This document shows positions 1 through 11,114 of a stretch of DNA of 64,000 bases, one piece after another. The DNA comes from Diplolepis rosae (Eukaryota > Arthropoda > Insecta > Hymenoptera > Diplolepididae). Positions within the stretch are counted from its first letter, which is position 1; every line of letters starts with the position of its first letter. The notes under the pieces were generated by a model, which had not been told where the DNA came from, did not search any database, and worked only from the letters and a program-made list of their open reading frames with translations. Location of the stretch: NCBI GenBank assembly GCA_030998225.1, contig JAPYXD010000608.1:4742501-4806500 (forward strand). Direction: 5' to 3'. Position numbers and translations under genes: made by a program.

Positions 1-957
1 TCAACTATTCCGACCCGCTCCTCTACGCACGATGCATTGGTAAAATGATTTATGGGCAACCAGAAAAAATCTTCGGTGAATAAGGAGTGTGAGGCTCTTT
101 CGGGATATGGAGGAGTGAAAGACTTCCTCAAGCTCCTAAAAGAGCAAGGTGAAAAAATGAAATAATTGGGTATGATCAGTATATCTAAGCGATACACCCA
201 GAACGCAGTTCAAGAAGGAGAAGAGGGTAGCCCGTTCTCAACCCGAAAAACGGAGTTCCAAAAAAAGAAAGGGCAGTCATTGCCCAGCTACGCAACGACC
301 ACCGGGAGCCAGCCTCCCAGGGAGGAGGGCCGATGGTACGTTATGCGAAAAAAAAGAAAAAAGTGTAGAAAATAAAGACGAGGAAGAGCCGATGCAGAAG
401 GTACAGGAAAAAAAGGAATAGACGCTAAAGCGCTCCTCGCCCACTAAGCCAGGCGACTCAATCAGGGTGTCGGCGAGGGACGGCTAGCCCTATGCTCATA
501 TCTCGAGGGAGATAAAGGCGAGGGTCAATACCCGGGATGTAGGGCTAGAGGTTTTTTCCATCCGGAGGACCAGGAAGAAGTAAGTCCTTATAGTCCTCAA
601 AAAGGAGCCCGATCTTGATGGGCCATGTAGGCGTTACACTCGTTTCAATGGGGTGACTAGAAAAAAGATCCCCGGCCTGGAAAATCCAGATCTAGTTAAG
701 TACATCATGCGAAGCTTGTTTCCACAAGTAGAGTCATTCCAGAAACAAAGCATGGTCCGGTGCGGAGAGCTTTCACTCTCGAATAACTAAAGGGAGCGGG
801 CGGAAGACGTGAAGCCGATATAGCGCCAGGGATCGACAGAGTGCCAAATGAGATCCTCAAAGAGGTGATCGCAGTATACCCGGAGATCTTTTTGGATTTG
901 AGAAGTTTTGAGAGGAAGTTGAAGTTTCAACCAAAGAAGATTTTTGAGTAGTAACAT
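1..957 (+). pseudogene. R1-like LINE fragment: ORF1 remnant and start of reverse transcriptase
   Basis: Decayed piece of a non-LTR retrotransposon. Around 823-890 one frame reads APGIDRVPNEILKE, the motif that opens the reverse transcriptase domain of R1-clade LINEs. Upstream the DNA is purine-rich and lysine/glutamate-coding, as expected for an ORF1 (gag-like) region. Bases 90-160 match 11110-11185, which lie at the left edge of the second R1-like fragment in this window, so both are pieces of one family. Stops and frame changes run throughout, and the copy is cut short after the first RT motif, where the minus-strand I-type LINE begins. The window edge may hide more of it. The clade assignment rests on short motifs only. 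Confidence 0.55.
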
Positions 958-960
958 TCT

Positions 961-3900
961 TTATCTGTTGTAGAGAGAGCACTGACATGTAGCATGATTG
1001 ATATCTTCGTCGTATACATTGCACAAGCATGTAGGGTTACTAACTATATTGACTCGAGCCAATAAAGCTGCCAAGTTGTAATGATCAGCTCTACATCTAT
1101 TTACACGGACAATATAGTCCTCGGAGTAATTTTTTTGTGAAAACCAAGTTTTTCTTGAGTTTATAGTATAGTTCAAAATAATTTTTTCCTTTAAAATTGC
1201 CTTGATTTATCATAGATTGGTTTGTTTTAAGAAAATAATACTTTTTGAATTCTTGATGGTGATCTGTAAAAGGAATAAAAGAGGGTTTAAGTATAGGACC
1301 ATTAGGGAGAGTATTTCCTAAAGAGTCGACAGCTTCATTGTACTCAATGCCAACGTGGGAAGGTATCCAGGTGAATTTTATAGATTTTTCTGGATATCTA
1401 GCAGTTATCTCGTTCTACATCTTTTTAATTTCGAAAGTATAATAGTTGGATTTCATACATGTGTTGGCAGATTTTAAACTTAAGAGTGCACTTAACGAAT
1501 CTGATAAGATTACAAATTTGTCATATTTGCTTTCACTTATTAACATCATAGCCTCATAAATCGCGATACATTCAGCTGTATAAACAGAAGCAGTTTTAGA
1601 GATAGATCTTCCTAAATAACGATTCTCGTCAGGATAGATACAGGCAAAACCTACGAAGTTATTCTAGTTTTTGCTGCCATCGGTAAAAAGGGCGTGAGCT
1701 TCTAATTTCTTCAAGTAATTTTGTAAAAGACGATTTGGTTCAGGGGCTTCCTTCATTTTAGATCCTAATTCAGTGTTTATGTCGATGCTTGTGACTGAAG
1801 TTTTATAATGAAAACAATATATGTTATAGTTAGATTGAGTGTGAATTTCTAATCGACATATTTCGCGTATGCATGAATTTAGTATTCTTTGAGTGAGGTT
1901 TGATTGATTTCTGATAAGAAAAGAATTAGTTTTACGTACAGTATCGTAGATGGCAAGTCTGGAGTTTGAAAGGATTTTAATCAAGTAACATTTACATAGG
2001 GCTGCTGTACGTTAACGAATAGACTGTATTTTGGATTCTGCGATAATAAAATTGGTTGGTGTGGAAATGCGGTAGCCCATAAGTGCTTTTAGATTGGCGA
2101 ATTGAATTTTTTCTAAAGTTTCGATATGCTGCTAAGATTTTGGGAAGTAGATAAATAAGCCGTAGTCAATCAGTGAACGAACATAACTCTTATAAAGTGT
2201 GAGTAAAGTACTAGGGTCTACACCTCACTTTACTCCGCATAAAAATTGGATGATGTTCATTTTTTAGCATACTTTTGTTTTAATGTATTGATGTGAGGCG
2301 TAAACGATAGTTTATAATCAAACGTGATGCCTAAGAATTTTGCAGTAGCGTTGGATTTTATTATATGTTTGCCAATTTTAATATGAGTTTCACCAGGTGG
2401 TATGTTTTTATTATTGAAATGAGTCAGTATGGTTTTGTCAGGAGCTATTTCTAATCCTAAATAATACATATTTTTTCTCAAGACTTCTGCAGCTTTTTCA
2501 GTAACATTTTTACATATACGAAATGGAGAAAATTTACAGTAACAACAAATATCGTCTGCAAATTGAGAAACTGTGACGCTTTTAAGAGTGCCAATGGCAA
2601 TATCCTTGACGTAAATAATATATAAAAGGGGGCTCAAAAAACCTCCTTGTGAGACGCCTTTAGAACTATATCTGTAATCATTCCCATGTGATGCTGTAAA
2701 TAAACTTCTGCTATGGGTGATAAATTTAACATATTTTACGAGTGTTTCGGAATAACTGATGGAGAAAAGCTTTTGTAGTAGAATATCGCACTTGACATTA
2801 TAAAAAGCCCCACGTACATCTAGAAAGACAGCTATTACACGTAGGTCCTTTTTTGTGAGTACTTGGTCTGTTTGTAACATTAGGTCAGCCAGATTATCAT
2901 TGCAGGAACGACCTTCCCTAAAACCAGACTGATTGTTTGGCATTATATTTTGATCTTCACAATACCACTGCAAACGATTTTTAATAAGAGATTCAAAGAG
3001 TTTGCCCAGATGGGATATGAGAAATATAGGTCGAACACCTTTGTTTTCTGCTTTGTTGATAAAGTGAATATAAGATTTTTGCCATGACTTAAGATAACTG
3101 TTAGTTTGGTACATTTCGTTAAAAGTGTCTAAAAATATTAACTTATAGTCGATGGGAAGGCTTTTGATGACTTCATAGTCAATACCGTCGAGACTAGATG
3201 CTGCTGTATTTTTTTTATTTTCCAAAACGGAGTTAAATTCAGCAAGGGCAAAAGGTTGATCTAAAAATGAATTGCCCTTGTAATGTAATATACTATTGTT
3301 GTTGGGGAACCTTTTTTTAAACAGCTTTTTACAACTTCAACAAACGACTCGTGTTTATTGGAACCAGGAAGTGATTTGTATTCTGTTGTAGAAAATGTAT
3401 AAGAGTTCAACTTTAATTTACTGGCAAATAAATCCCAGTTCATACGATTGGATTTGATTTTAAGTGACCTTTGAACGTTTACAATTTTATCTAATTCAAC
3501 CGTGGAAAATATTGGATAATGGTCAGAGCCCAGGGTTTCATCAAGTATGTGTTAATGCTTCTGGCTAAATGCTTGCCGTTAGTGTCAGAATGAGTGCAAT
3601 TCCAAATAATATTGTGCGAGTTAAAATCGCCCACTAATATACCTGCTGGGGTATTATCGAGACTTTGAACTATTGAATCCCAAATAGATTGAAGAAGAGT
3701 GAAACCAGGGACTCTGTAACATACTACAATATTGAGCGTAGGGTTAGCATTAGTAAGTTGAATTCCACAAAGTTCGACACTTTTATGTGGAGATTTTATG
3801 GTTATCTCATCGAAAGCTATTGTGTTGCGCACCATAATCAGGATATCACCTTCTCTATGATTTTTTCGGTTTAGTTTGTACTGCACAAATCCAGAGGCAT

Positions 3901-4066
3901 ATATATAGTCCATCCTAACGTCGGAGTCTTACAGCCAGGATTCAACACATAAAAAGTTGTCGATATTTTTAAGCAAAGTTTCAAGTTCGTGTTTTCTTTT
4001 ATTTATGCTGCGTGCATTCCAAAAAAGAATGATTAATGATTTTGATTTGTTTGAAAAGTTATCCAT
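961..4066 (-). pseudogene. I-type LINE ORF2 (endonuclease, reverse transcriptase, RNase H), broken
   Basis: ORF2 polyprotein of a non-LTR retrotransposon, needed for target nicking and reverse transcription. I take the start at 4066 (MDNFSNKSK). Next come ILFWNARSI and ESWL (APE-type endonuclease N-terminus) and GDFNSHNIIWNC (endonuclease catalytic block, near 3610-3650). The RT (3225-2257) has DGIDYEVIK, the finger motif AVFLDVRGAFYNV, GVSQGGFLSPLLY and the active-site variant FADD. An RNase H follows (FTDGSKN at 1664-1690, YTAECIAIYEA and SDSLSAL further on), then a C-terminal Cys/His segment (HYNLAALLAR...CLC...INHA) at 1176-961. RNase H plus this tail points to the I/LOA-like group. At least four frame breaks and several stops make it dead. 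Its ORF1 is found at 4085-4570 and 8545-9234. Confidence 0.85.
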
Positions 4067-4084
4067 TTTGCTTATTTGAGTAGT

Positions 4085-4570
4085 GTTTACACTTCATCCT
4101 ACGAACTTGAGTCGCTCAAGGTTTTATCCTGATTGTTGACATTGGAGGAGGGAGTTACTATGCGATTTATAATGAGCGTTAGCCTTGCTTTAATCTTCCT
4201 TTCTTGCACTAGGCCGTGTATATCATAAAGCATATTGCATAGACTTTCCAAATCATTTGTATATTGTTGCGCTATTTCACGTGTATTAGAATTTCCGCAC
4301 GCACTTGAAATGAAAGTAGAAAAACTTTCTAGTCAGAGGGTACTTTTTAACATTAACATTTATAACTTTTATTGCTGGTTGTAAGAGTTTAGTGATGTAA
4401 TCTGGAGAGACTTGGGTTGCGTTTTTTACTTCTTTTTTCACATTTGTCACTTTGGTAAATCCATCATTATCTTGAGTAAGTTAAGGACTTTCTCTTGCCC
4501 GTAGATGTGCTCATCCTACTCTATCATAGGTAGTGGAATTACTGTTAAGCTTTCTAACCGAATGAGTTGA
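4085..4570 (-). pseudogene. I-type LINE ORF1, 3' part
   Basis: Lies immediately upstream of ORF2 on the minus strand. Broken frames read KKEVKNATQVSPDY, then PAIKVINVNVKK and, after a frame change, a charged stretch ending in poly-serine (SDSSSSG) just before the ORF2 ATG. This position and composition are those of the C-terminal part of a LINE ORF1 protein, which coats the RNA. The matching N-terminal part with a zinc knuckle is about 4 kb away at 8545-9234, so the ORF appears to have been split by the intervening insertion. The join is inferred; it could be tested by aligning to an uninterrupted copy elsewhere in the genome. Confidence 0.55.
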
Positions 4571-7500
4571 GCACCGTTTATGCGCAAAAGTAACAAAATG
4601 TGTCTTCTGCTTCGATTTGTGCGATGTGGCAACACCGCTTTCCTGTCTTTCTCATATCGAGTCGAAAGCATATGGTGTGAGAGAGGTTATGTTATGAGTT
4701 TAATGACAGTTTGTTAAATACTAACAAGATGTCTAATAAATTTCGTAAAAAAAATGGATTTTTTATTTCAAAAAAATTAGCTGCTGGTAAAAACAAAGCT
4801 TTGGAAGCAATGTCAAATGCAAAAAAGAAATGCATTAAAGAAGTTATAGAAGAGTATCAAGTGAATGATACCTGTGATGGTTTACGAATTGTTAATTTGA
4901 AAGAACTAGCAAGAAATATGAAATGTCGAGAGTGTAAGCGAGTGTTGGATTTAGGAAAAGTATCAAAAGAAAGATTGATTGGCTGTCACTCAGTTCTAAC
5001 CATTCTTTGCGAATCATGTAATATTTTTACCGTAGTCAACACAGCTAAAATAGTAGAAAATGATATCTCAGAAGTGAATGCTGGGTTAGCTCTTGGTATG
5101 TTGTGTATTGTTGTTATATTTTGGTAAATAATATTTCTCTCGTATAAATAAATAAATTTTTGTGTAATCATTATTTTAGGAGCTATGCATTCTGGAGCTG
5201 GACAAACGAGTTTGAATAAAATACTTGCTTGCGCCAACGCGCCTCCAATATCTAATGATATGTACAAAAAATATGAGAAAATAATTGCAAAAATTGTGGA
5301 AGATGAAGCTAAAGCTAGTTGTAAGCGGGCAGCGATTGAAGAAAGAGAACTTGTCATCCAAAATATTGAAAAACTTATGCAAGAATTGTAAGAATTCAAA
5401 GTTTTGATAAAAAGTAGATCACATGTGTACGAATCATGTAGCTTATACAGATAATCACATCTAAACTTAATGTTTTGATAATAAATGGGCTAATCAGCAT
5501 TTATCTTAAACTATTACTGTTTTTATGTGTACATCTTTCTTTCTTGTGCTGCGAAAAAATATTATCTGAGTCTAATCGAATTTTGTACATTTCGATTTTT
5601 TAATCTCATTTTACATATTGTTATGTATTTTATTTATCAAATGAAATGTTTTACTTTTGTTAAATGATTTTTAGAATGTGCTGAATAGATTTTGGATGTA
5701 AATGTGATCTACAAAAACAAAGAGAAAAACCATCAAAATAATCATAAATTGAAAGTTATTTTAAGGCTTATTGTCTGATCAATAAATCAAATAGTCCGAG
5801 ACAATCACAAATAAATTTTTTTATTTTTTTTATTACTATGGTGTTTTATTTTATTTTCTAGGCCGCAGCTTAGTGACATTTATCTTCACCTAAATACCCT
5901 CCAGTCCAGTAAATCAAATAGTGTTACAAATAATGAATTTGATACGGCTTTAGGTGAAATTATAAATATTATAGTCTCGTATGATATGGGTTGGACGAAG
6001 CGTGGAAATGACGCAGTTACGACAGTCTCAATGGGTACGCCGTCATTATTGGATTTTTGAGTGGAAAAATTCATGATTATACTACACGAAATCGGAAGTG
6101 TAGAATGTGCGCTTTGGGACATGACAAAAGTGATCACGATTGTCGTGTCAACTATCAAGGAAGTGCCAAAGGAATGGAAGCTGATGCTGGAGTGCAATTG
6201 ATTAATCACAGTGATATTTTGAAAGAAGCTAAATTACAAGTTCGTGTCATTATCGGCGACGAAGATAGCTCAATGATTTCAGCTGTCCGTAAAGACAGAC
6301 CAGATATAACATTTTACAAATTAGCAGACAAAAATCATTTAGCAAAAAACTTTACGAGAGAACTTTATGAAATGCAGCCTATGTTTAAAGAATTGAAAAA
6401 GAAAGGAGCCATTTCGCACATAAAAAAATGTTTTGCTTACGCCGTAGCACAAAATAAAAGCAACAGTGATACATTAGCAAGAGAGCTTAGGAGAATACCA
6501 GGCCACCTGTTCGGTCAGCATGAAAATTGTGGTTTTTGGTGCAAACTCAAAGAAAAGCACACTGTCGAATTTTCTGATAATGATTTATTAGAGAAGCTTG
6601 AACAATTTTTCAATAAGTACGCAACAAATGCTGGTAAATTTTCAGTTGCGGCTTCTAGTCAAACAAATGAGAGTTTTAATAATGTTATGGCTCATAAAGC
6701 ACATAAAAACCATTGTCTCAGTACAAGTGGAGCTTGCGATTTTAGAGCAGCTGACGCTGTATGCGTATGGAACGATAGTGAAAAATCCATTGCGAATTTT
6801 CGAAGTCAAGCAGGTTTACCAAGTGAACCGTTTACGGTTAGATACTCTGATAGCGCCGATAGAAAGCGTTTAAAACGAAAAATTGTAGACTCAACTGTTA
6901 GTAAAAAGAAACGAAGAATAGAGTTAAGGCAAGAAAGAGAAATTTTGAGAAAAAGCAATGAGAAAGCAGATGATGATGTAAACAATAAACGACTAAAGAT
7001 TGTATATTTTGATTTAGAAACGATATATCCGTCAAAAGAAATTTCTCGAAGCGCTAGTAAAGTAACTGGATTAACTAATTTCGGAGGCATGTTGTGTCTC
7101 AATGGGGACGCAATCGAAAGTCTGGCATTGAAAGACGTACTTTTTTCATTCAAGCAATTTTTACAATCATTATCGAAGTCAAAAAAATATTTGTTAGTAG
7201 CTCATAATGCTACGTTCGACGTCCGAATTTTATTACGTCAAATCATGGCTTATAATATGCTTCCAGACTTTGACATGATTGCTGGATTTTCTGATACTTT
7301 GAAAGTATTAAAAAAACTGCTTACCGAACGAAAAGGTCCTGGTCAATTTACATTGAAATCCTTAGCTGTGAAATTTTTAGATCCCGACGAATTACAAAAC
7401 CTTCACGATGCAATTAGTGATGTTAGAATTTTAGAAAAAATTGTTCATGCTTCCAAGAGTGAAAAAAATCTCATAAGCTTTCAAAAGTCTTATTACGTAT

Positions 7501-8544
7501 GTTACAATGAGATTCTGGAGAGTAATAGAGTTAATTTTAATTTGCAATTTTTGACTAAACTACAAGGCATAATTTCTCTTACATTTTTGAAAAAATTGGC
7601 TAAGCATAATATCACGTATAAACAAATATTTGATTTATATCAAAATAAAGGATCAGAGGGCATTCATGCAATGTTTACAGAGAAAAATAATAATAAAATC
7701 AAAATTACGAAAGTCCAAAAAGTTGTTTCTAGATTAGTCGAATTCTTGAAGACTGAAAAAACAAATGATTTTTAAAAAATTGTTGCTTATTCCTAAGCTA
7801 AAACTGAAAAGTATTATAGTAAAACAAGCTTTATTAGTTTTGTATGTAATTATAAATGTTGACTTCATTAAACATTCATCTTTTTATTTTTAAGTATTTT
7901 GTTTAAAATATTTTCAAAACAAACATCATAAAAAATTGAAGAAAGTAAACGAGCTTTATTACTCTTTGTAAATGATTATAAACGTTATAAGTAAATACAA
8001 TAAGAGTTTATTTTTCATTCGTGTTGTTTATTCACAAGCTTCTAAAATTTATTTCACCTGTATCGATTAATGGCAACATCATTCAATTTACACAAACGTC
8101 TAACTGCGAAAATAAGGCATCCGTACGAATCGTACGGTTCGCTGTAAGCGTATACGTGCGCGCTGTTGATGCAGTGTTGCCAAGTCACCATATTTGCTTC
8201 AGCAAGCCAGCTAAGAATTTGTGCAACTGCGAGTTTCAACAACGTATATCTTTAAAAGTAGTGCCGGTACACGTATTTTTTATGATGGGATACGATTCCT
8301 TATAATCTCTAGTATAATATACTAGTTTTTCAAAAAAATCTAAAGAAAATTGTGCTTTTAATGTAAAGAAAGGTATCGCGAAACTGAACTACGCCTATCT
8401 AACACGTGTTAAAAGATTCAACTTTGGAGCTTAATTTCTCGATTTTAAGTACCGGTCTTGATGCTAATCTTTTTACCGCTTTGTAGATCATGGTAAAAAG
8501 TACTTATTTACGAAGTTTGAAAGAAATCTAAAGAAAAGTGATTT
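4571..8544 (+). mobile_element. Probable Mutator-like element inserted in the LINE ORF1
   Basis: This stretch separates the two halves of the minus-strand LINE ORF1 and contains a single plus-strand multi-exon gene with a transposase-like region, so it is most simply a DNA transposon that landed in the LINE. The edges are approximate. I found no clear long terminal repeat; there is only weak inverted similarity between 4612-4652 and 8160-8215 (both contain a TGGCAACAC-like core). The intron-bearing gene and the absence of paralogous LINE sequence inside support insertion, not chance adjacency. Outside the gene, 7776-8544 is AT-rich with nothing recognisable. Confidence 0.45.
4729..7775 (+). 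CDS. Mutator-like transposase-domain protein fused to a DEDDh exonuclease (3 exons, one frameshift)
   Basis: Exons 4729-5095, 5180-5387 and 5862-7775 are joined by GT..AG introns of 84 and 474 bp. The donors are G|GTATGT and TT|GTAAGA, the acceptors TTTTAG and TTCTAG, and the phase is kept across both. The ATG at 4729 has a good context (aacaagATG) and gives a basic N-terminus. A CxxC pair (MKCRECKRVL) and LGAMHSGAGQTSLNKIL span the first splice. Exon 3 continues with VSYDMGWTKRG, GKIHDYTTRNRKCRMC and a Cys/His block ending NYQGSAKGMEADA, which matches the Mutator-like domain seen in many invertebrate proteins. The C-terminal third is a DEDDh 3'-5' exonuclease: YFDLET (exo I), LVAHNATFDVRIL (exo II) and HDAISDVRIL (exo III), with all catalytic positions present. 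One frame change near 6010-6050 breaks the otherwise open frame; it could be a real lesion or a sequence error. The exonuclease resembles the one in exon 9 of vertebrate PML (from memory of that family). Confidence 0.75.
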
Positions 8545-9234
8545 TCAAGAGAACGTCCTTAAAGAATCGATTCAATATTTGAGGAAATAGAGTCAGTGGT
8601 GCTTGAATGGGGTCTTTTGAAATTTGTGACCTGATGAGTTTTGTTTCCGTTTTCTGTAGGATTGATGGTCGGAGTTTTGTTATTTACTACAAAAGAATGT
8701 GATTGTTGCATACCCAGGCTTGGTGAGTTAGAATTTGGTTCCGTGATCGAATCAGTGTTTTTACAAAACTTAGCCAAGTGGCCTTCTTATTTGCAAAGAA
8801 AACATGTGAATTTTTTAGTGGAGAAATAGATCCAGTAATTTGTATCATCATAATTGATCTGCATGTTATATCTGTTTTTACGTACATTTGTTTTCGGAAG
8901 CTAAGAATGTAACATAACCTGCTCTTATAGATGTTAGTTGAGAGACTGGAAAAATATTTGTTTTCTTGAGTTCATTCCATATAGTTGAATGTGGTATGAT
9001 TGGACAAACATTTGAAATTATGATTCTTTTGGCTTTGGAGATTAAAGGTTGTACAAACAGTATGCTTTCTCCGACATTGATTTTAATTTCCTCGTCAACA
9101 ATTTTTTCGACTAATTCTTTACTAGGAAGATAGAAACAGATTCGACAATGGGAAATACGCGATACGTAAGCTTTATTTATTGGATTAATTATGTTTCCAA
9201 GAGCAACAGTGTATTCTTGTATAGTATATCATGG
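8545..9234 (-). pseudogene. I-type LINE ORF1, 5' part with zinc knuckle
   Basis: The minus strand reads YTIQEYTVALGNIINPINKA, SRISHCRICFYLPSKELVEK, VQPLISKAKRIIISNVCPI and PVSQLTSIRAGYVTF, a pattern typical of gag-like ORF1 proteins of I-group LINEs. After a frame change there follows a CCHC zinc knuckle (CFLCK.EGHLAKFC, near 8770-8810) and a Ser/Asn/Thr-rich tail ending about 8550. It is broken by at least two frame changes. It lies upstream of the other ORF1 part (4085-4570) and ORF2 on the same strand, with the Mutator-like unit between them, so together they make one interrupted LINE of about 4.3 kb. Confidence 0.6.
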
Positions 9235-9660
9235 TTACAATGAAAGAAATCTACATAGTAGTTGTAACTAATATGTCCGACCTAATTGATTTTATTGAAA
9301 GCTACTAAAAATGTTATTAGTTTCATTAAGATAGTGTGGTTAAAATAGCCAATTTGTTATATATATATATATATAAATTAAACACGCCATCTTAGCTAAA
9401 CTAATCAAATTCATAATAGCGATTACTAAAAGCAATTATTTGGGTCGTATTAGTTGCAATTACCCAAGAAATTTCTTTCAGTGTACCGATCAGCCTCAAT
9501 TTGCAATTAAATATTATTGAACATCTAAAAAATCTAAAAAAAAAAAAAAAAACTTTCGGGAAGTTTTCAAATACAGATACAAAGCATCGTTTGGGGAAGG
9601 AGTGTACATAGCACATGCGTGTCTTCCTTCCACTACGCCACATACATGATATTTAGTCAA
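9235..9660. other. Intergenic AT-rich DNA with (TA)n and poly-A
   Basis: Holds a short TA microsatellite at 9357-9376 and an A run at 9537-9552. No coding signal or repeat family recognised. Confidence 0.6.
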
Positions 9661-10367
9661 ATATTGGGTTGCCCCAGAAGTAATTGTCGATTTTTTCATA
9701 CAGATTTAACACATTTTTGTAAATACAAGGAATTAAATTTAATCAATGATATATTTTCCATTTTGTCTGATGACTTTTTGCCATCTTTCTGATAATTTCA
9801 TGATCTCGCGCTCATAGAACTCCTGGTCTTTATCGGCAGAAATTGTACCAAGTGCGATTTTACAGCTTCATCATTATTGAAAGTTTTATCAATCAAGGAG
9901 TTTTGCAAAGATAGAAATAAATAGTAATCTGATGTTGCAAGGTCAGAGTTATATGGTAGATGTAACATCACTTTCCAAACAAGCCTTGATAATTTTGGCG
10001 AGTGGCTAAAGATGTGTGTGGTGTAGCGTTGTCATGGTGAAAAATTACACCTTTACGATTGACCAATACTGGCCGTTTTCCTTTGACCACTGCGTTCAAT
10101 TTGGTTCCTTGGAAGCAGCTCAAAAAATACCACACCTTTCCAATCCCACCAAACAGACAGCATAATCCTTTTTTGATGCAATTTAGCTTACGATGTTATT
10201 TGTAGTGGTTCATCATGCTTGGACCATGATCGTTTTTGAACGACGTTATTGTAAACAATCCATTTTTCATCACCAGAGATAATTCGTTTCAAAAAAGGAT
10301 CAAATTCATTGCGTTTAAGATGCAAATCACAAGCGTTCATGCGTTTTGTTAAATGAATTTAAGAAAT
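9661..10367 (-). pseudogene. mariner transposase remnant (irritans-like), C-terminal two thirds
   Basis: Cut-and-paste DNA transposase of the Tc1/mariner superfamily, broken. On the minus strand the frames carry the catalytic blocks in order: ISGDEKWIVYNN (first Asp, about 10255-10290), GVIFHHDNATPHTS (second Asp, about 10025-10050) and YNSDLATSDYYLF (third Asp, about 9930-9960), then a C-terminus ending near 9680. The left edge at 9661 (TTGGGTTGCCCCAGAAGTAA) after a TA resembles the right edge of the related copy at 26668 in reverse, and is taken as the 3' TIR. The N-terminal DNA-binding part is missing. Stops and frame changes are frequent. Confidence 0.75.
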
Positions 10368-10547
10368 CAAGAATCAAAGAAAATCAAACGAAAGCTTGGA
10401 ATTTTGGGACCATAGTCCATGATTGCAGTTTGCATAATCTCTTATTCATGTATCTTAATGTGACAAAAAAATGAAAATAAAAATTCTTAGTTTCTTAGTT
10501 TATTACTGAAATATTATTGAAGATTACCTGTATTGGCGATAGAAATA
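10368..10547 (+). repeat. 180-bp direct repeat, left copy
   Basis: About 180 bp beginning AGAATCAAAGAAAATCAAA and ending GGCGATAGAAATATA recur at 13026-13203 in the same orientation, with scattered substitutions and a small insertion. The two copies bracket the mariner remnant and R1-like fragment at 10550-12575. The mariner left end starts directly after the TA that closes this copy. Confidence 0.75.
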
Positions 10548-10549
10548 TA

Positions 10550-11110
10550 CGAGGCGTGTCCGAAAAGTATCCGAACTGCGTTTATATCTTCGCGCCAGAG
10601 CGCACGATTGGTAGTTACTACTAGTTATTGGTAGTTACTACTAGTTATTGGTAGTACGATGCCGTTACCGGCCGGACGTCTTGGGTCGCGCGCAGCGTGT
10701 GTTTATGTCTAACGTGCTTTTTCCGTTCGTCGCATTTGTTTACAGTTGAAAATGACAGAAAGAACAGATCAACGAATTTGCATAAAGTTATGCGTCAATC
10801 TTGGCAACTACGAATTTGCTTTAAGAGGTCAGACGATCAACAAAGAATATTACGTTGAAATTCTGAAAAGATTGCGTGATGCCGTGAGAAGAAAACGACC
10901 GCGTTTCTAGTCAAGCGGTGACTGGCTTCTTCACCACGATAACGCGCCAGCGCATTCATCGAACCTTGTACAGCAATTTTTGGCGAAACACAAGATTGTA
11001 CAGCTTTGCCAGCCACCGCACAGTCCCGACATAGCTCCCTACGACTTTTGGATGTTCCCAAAATTGAAAATGGTGCTCAAAGGAAAGCGGTTCGACGACA
11101 TCGAGGAGAT
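10550..11110 (+). pseudogene. mariner element with internal deletion
   Basis: Starts with CGAGGCGTGTCCGAAAAGTA after a TA, a mariner-type TIR. An ATG at 10752 opens MTERTDQRICIKL, the transposase N-terminus, and the frame then jumps to the C-terminal part. That part reads INKEYYVEILKRLRDAVRRK, then LLHHDNAPAHSS (second catalytic Asp), HSPDIAPYDFWMFPKLK (third Asp) and KGKRFDDIEEIQ. The middle of the gene, including the first catalytic Asp, is deleted. It has no right TIR: the sequence runs straight into the R1-like fragment at about 11112. Two imperfect copies of GTAGTTACTACTAGTTATTG lie at 10610-10655. Confidence 0.7.
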
Positions 11111-11114
11111 ACAG

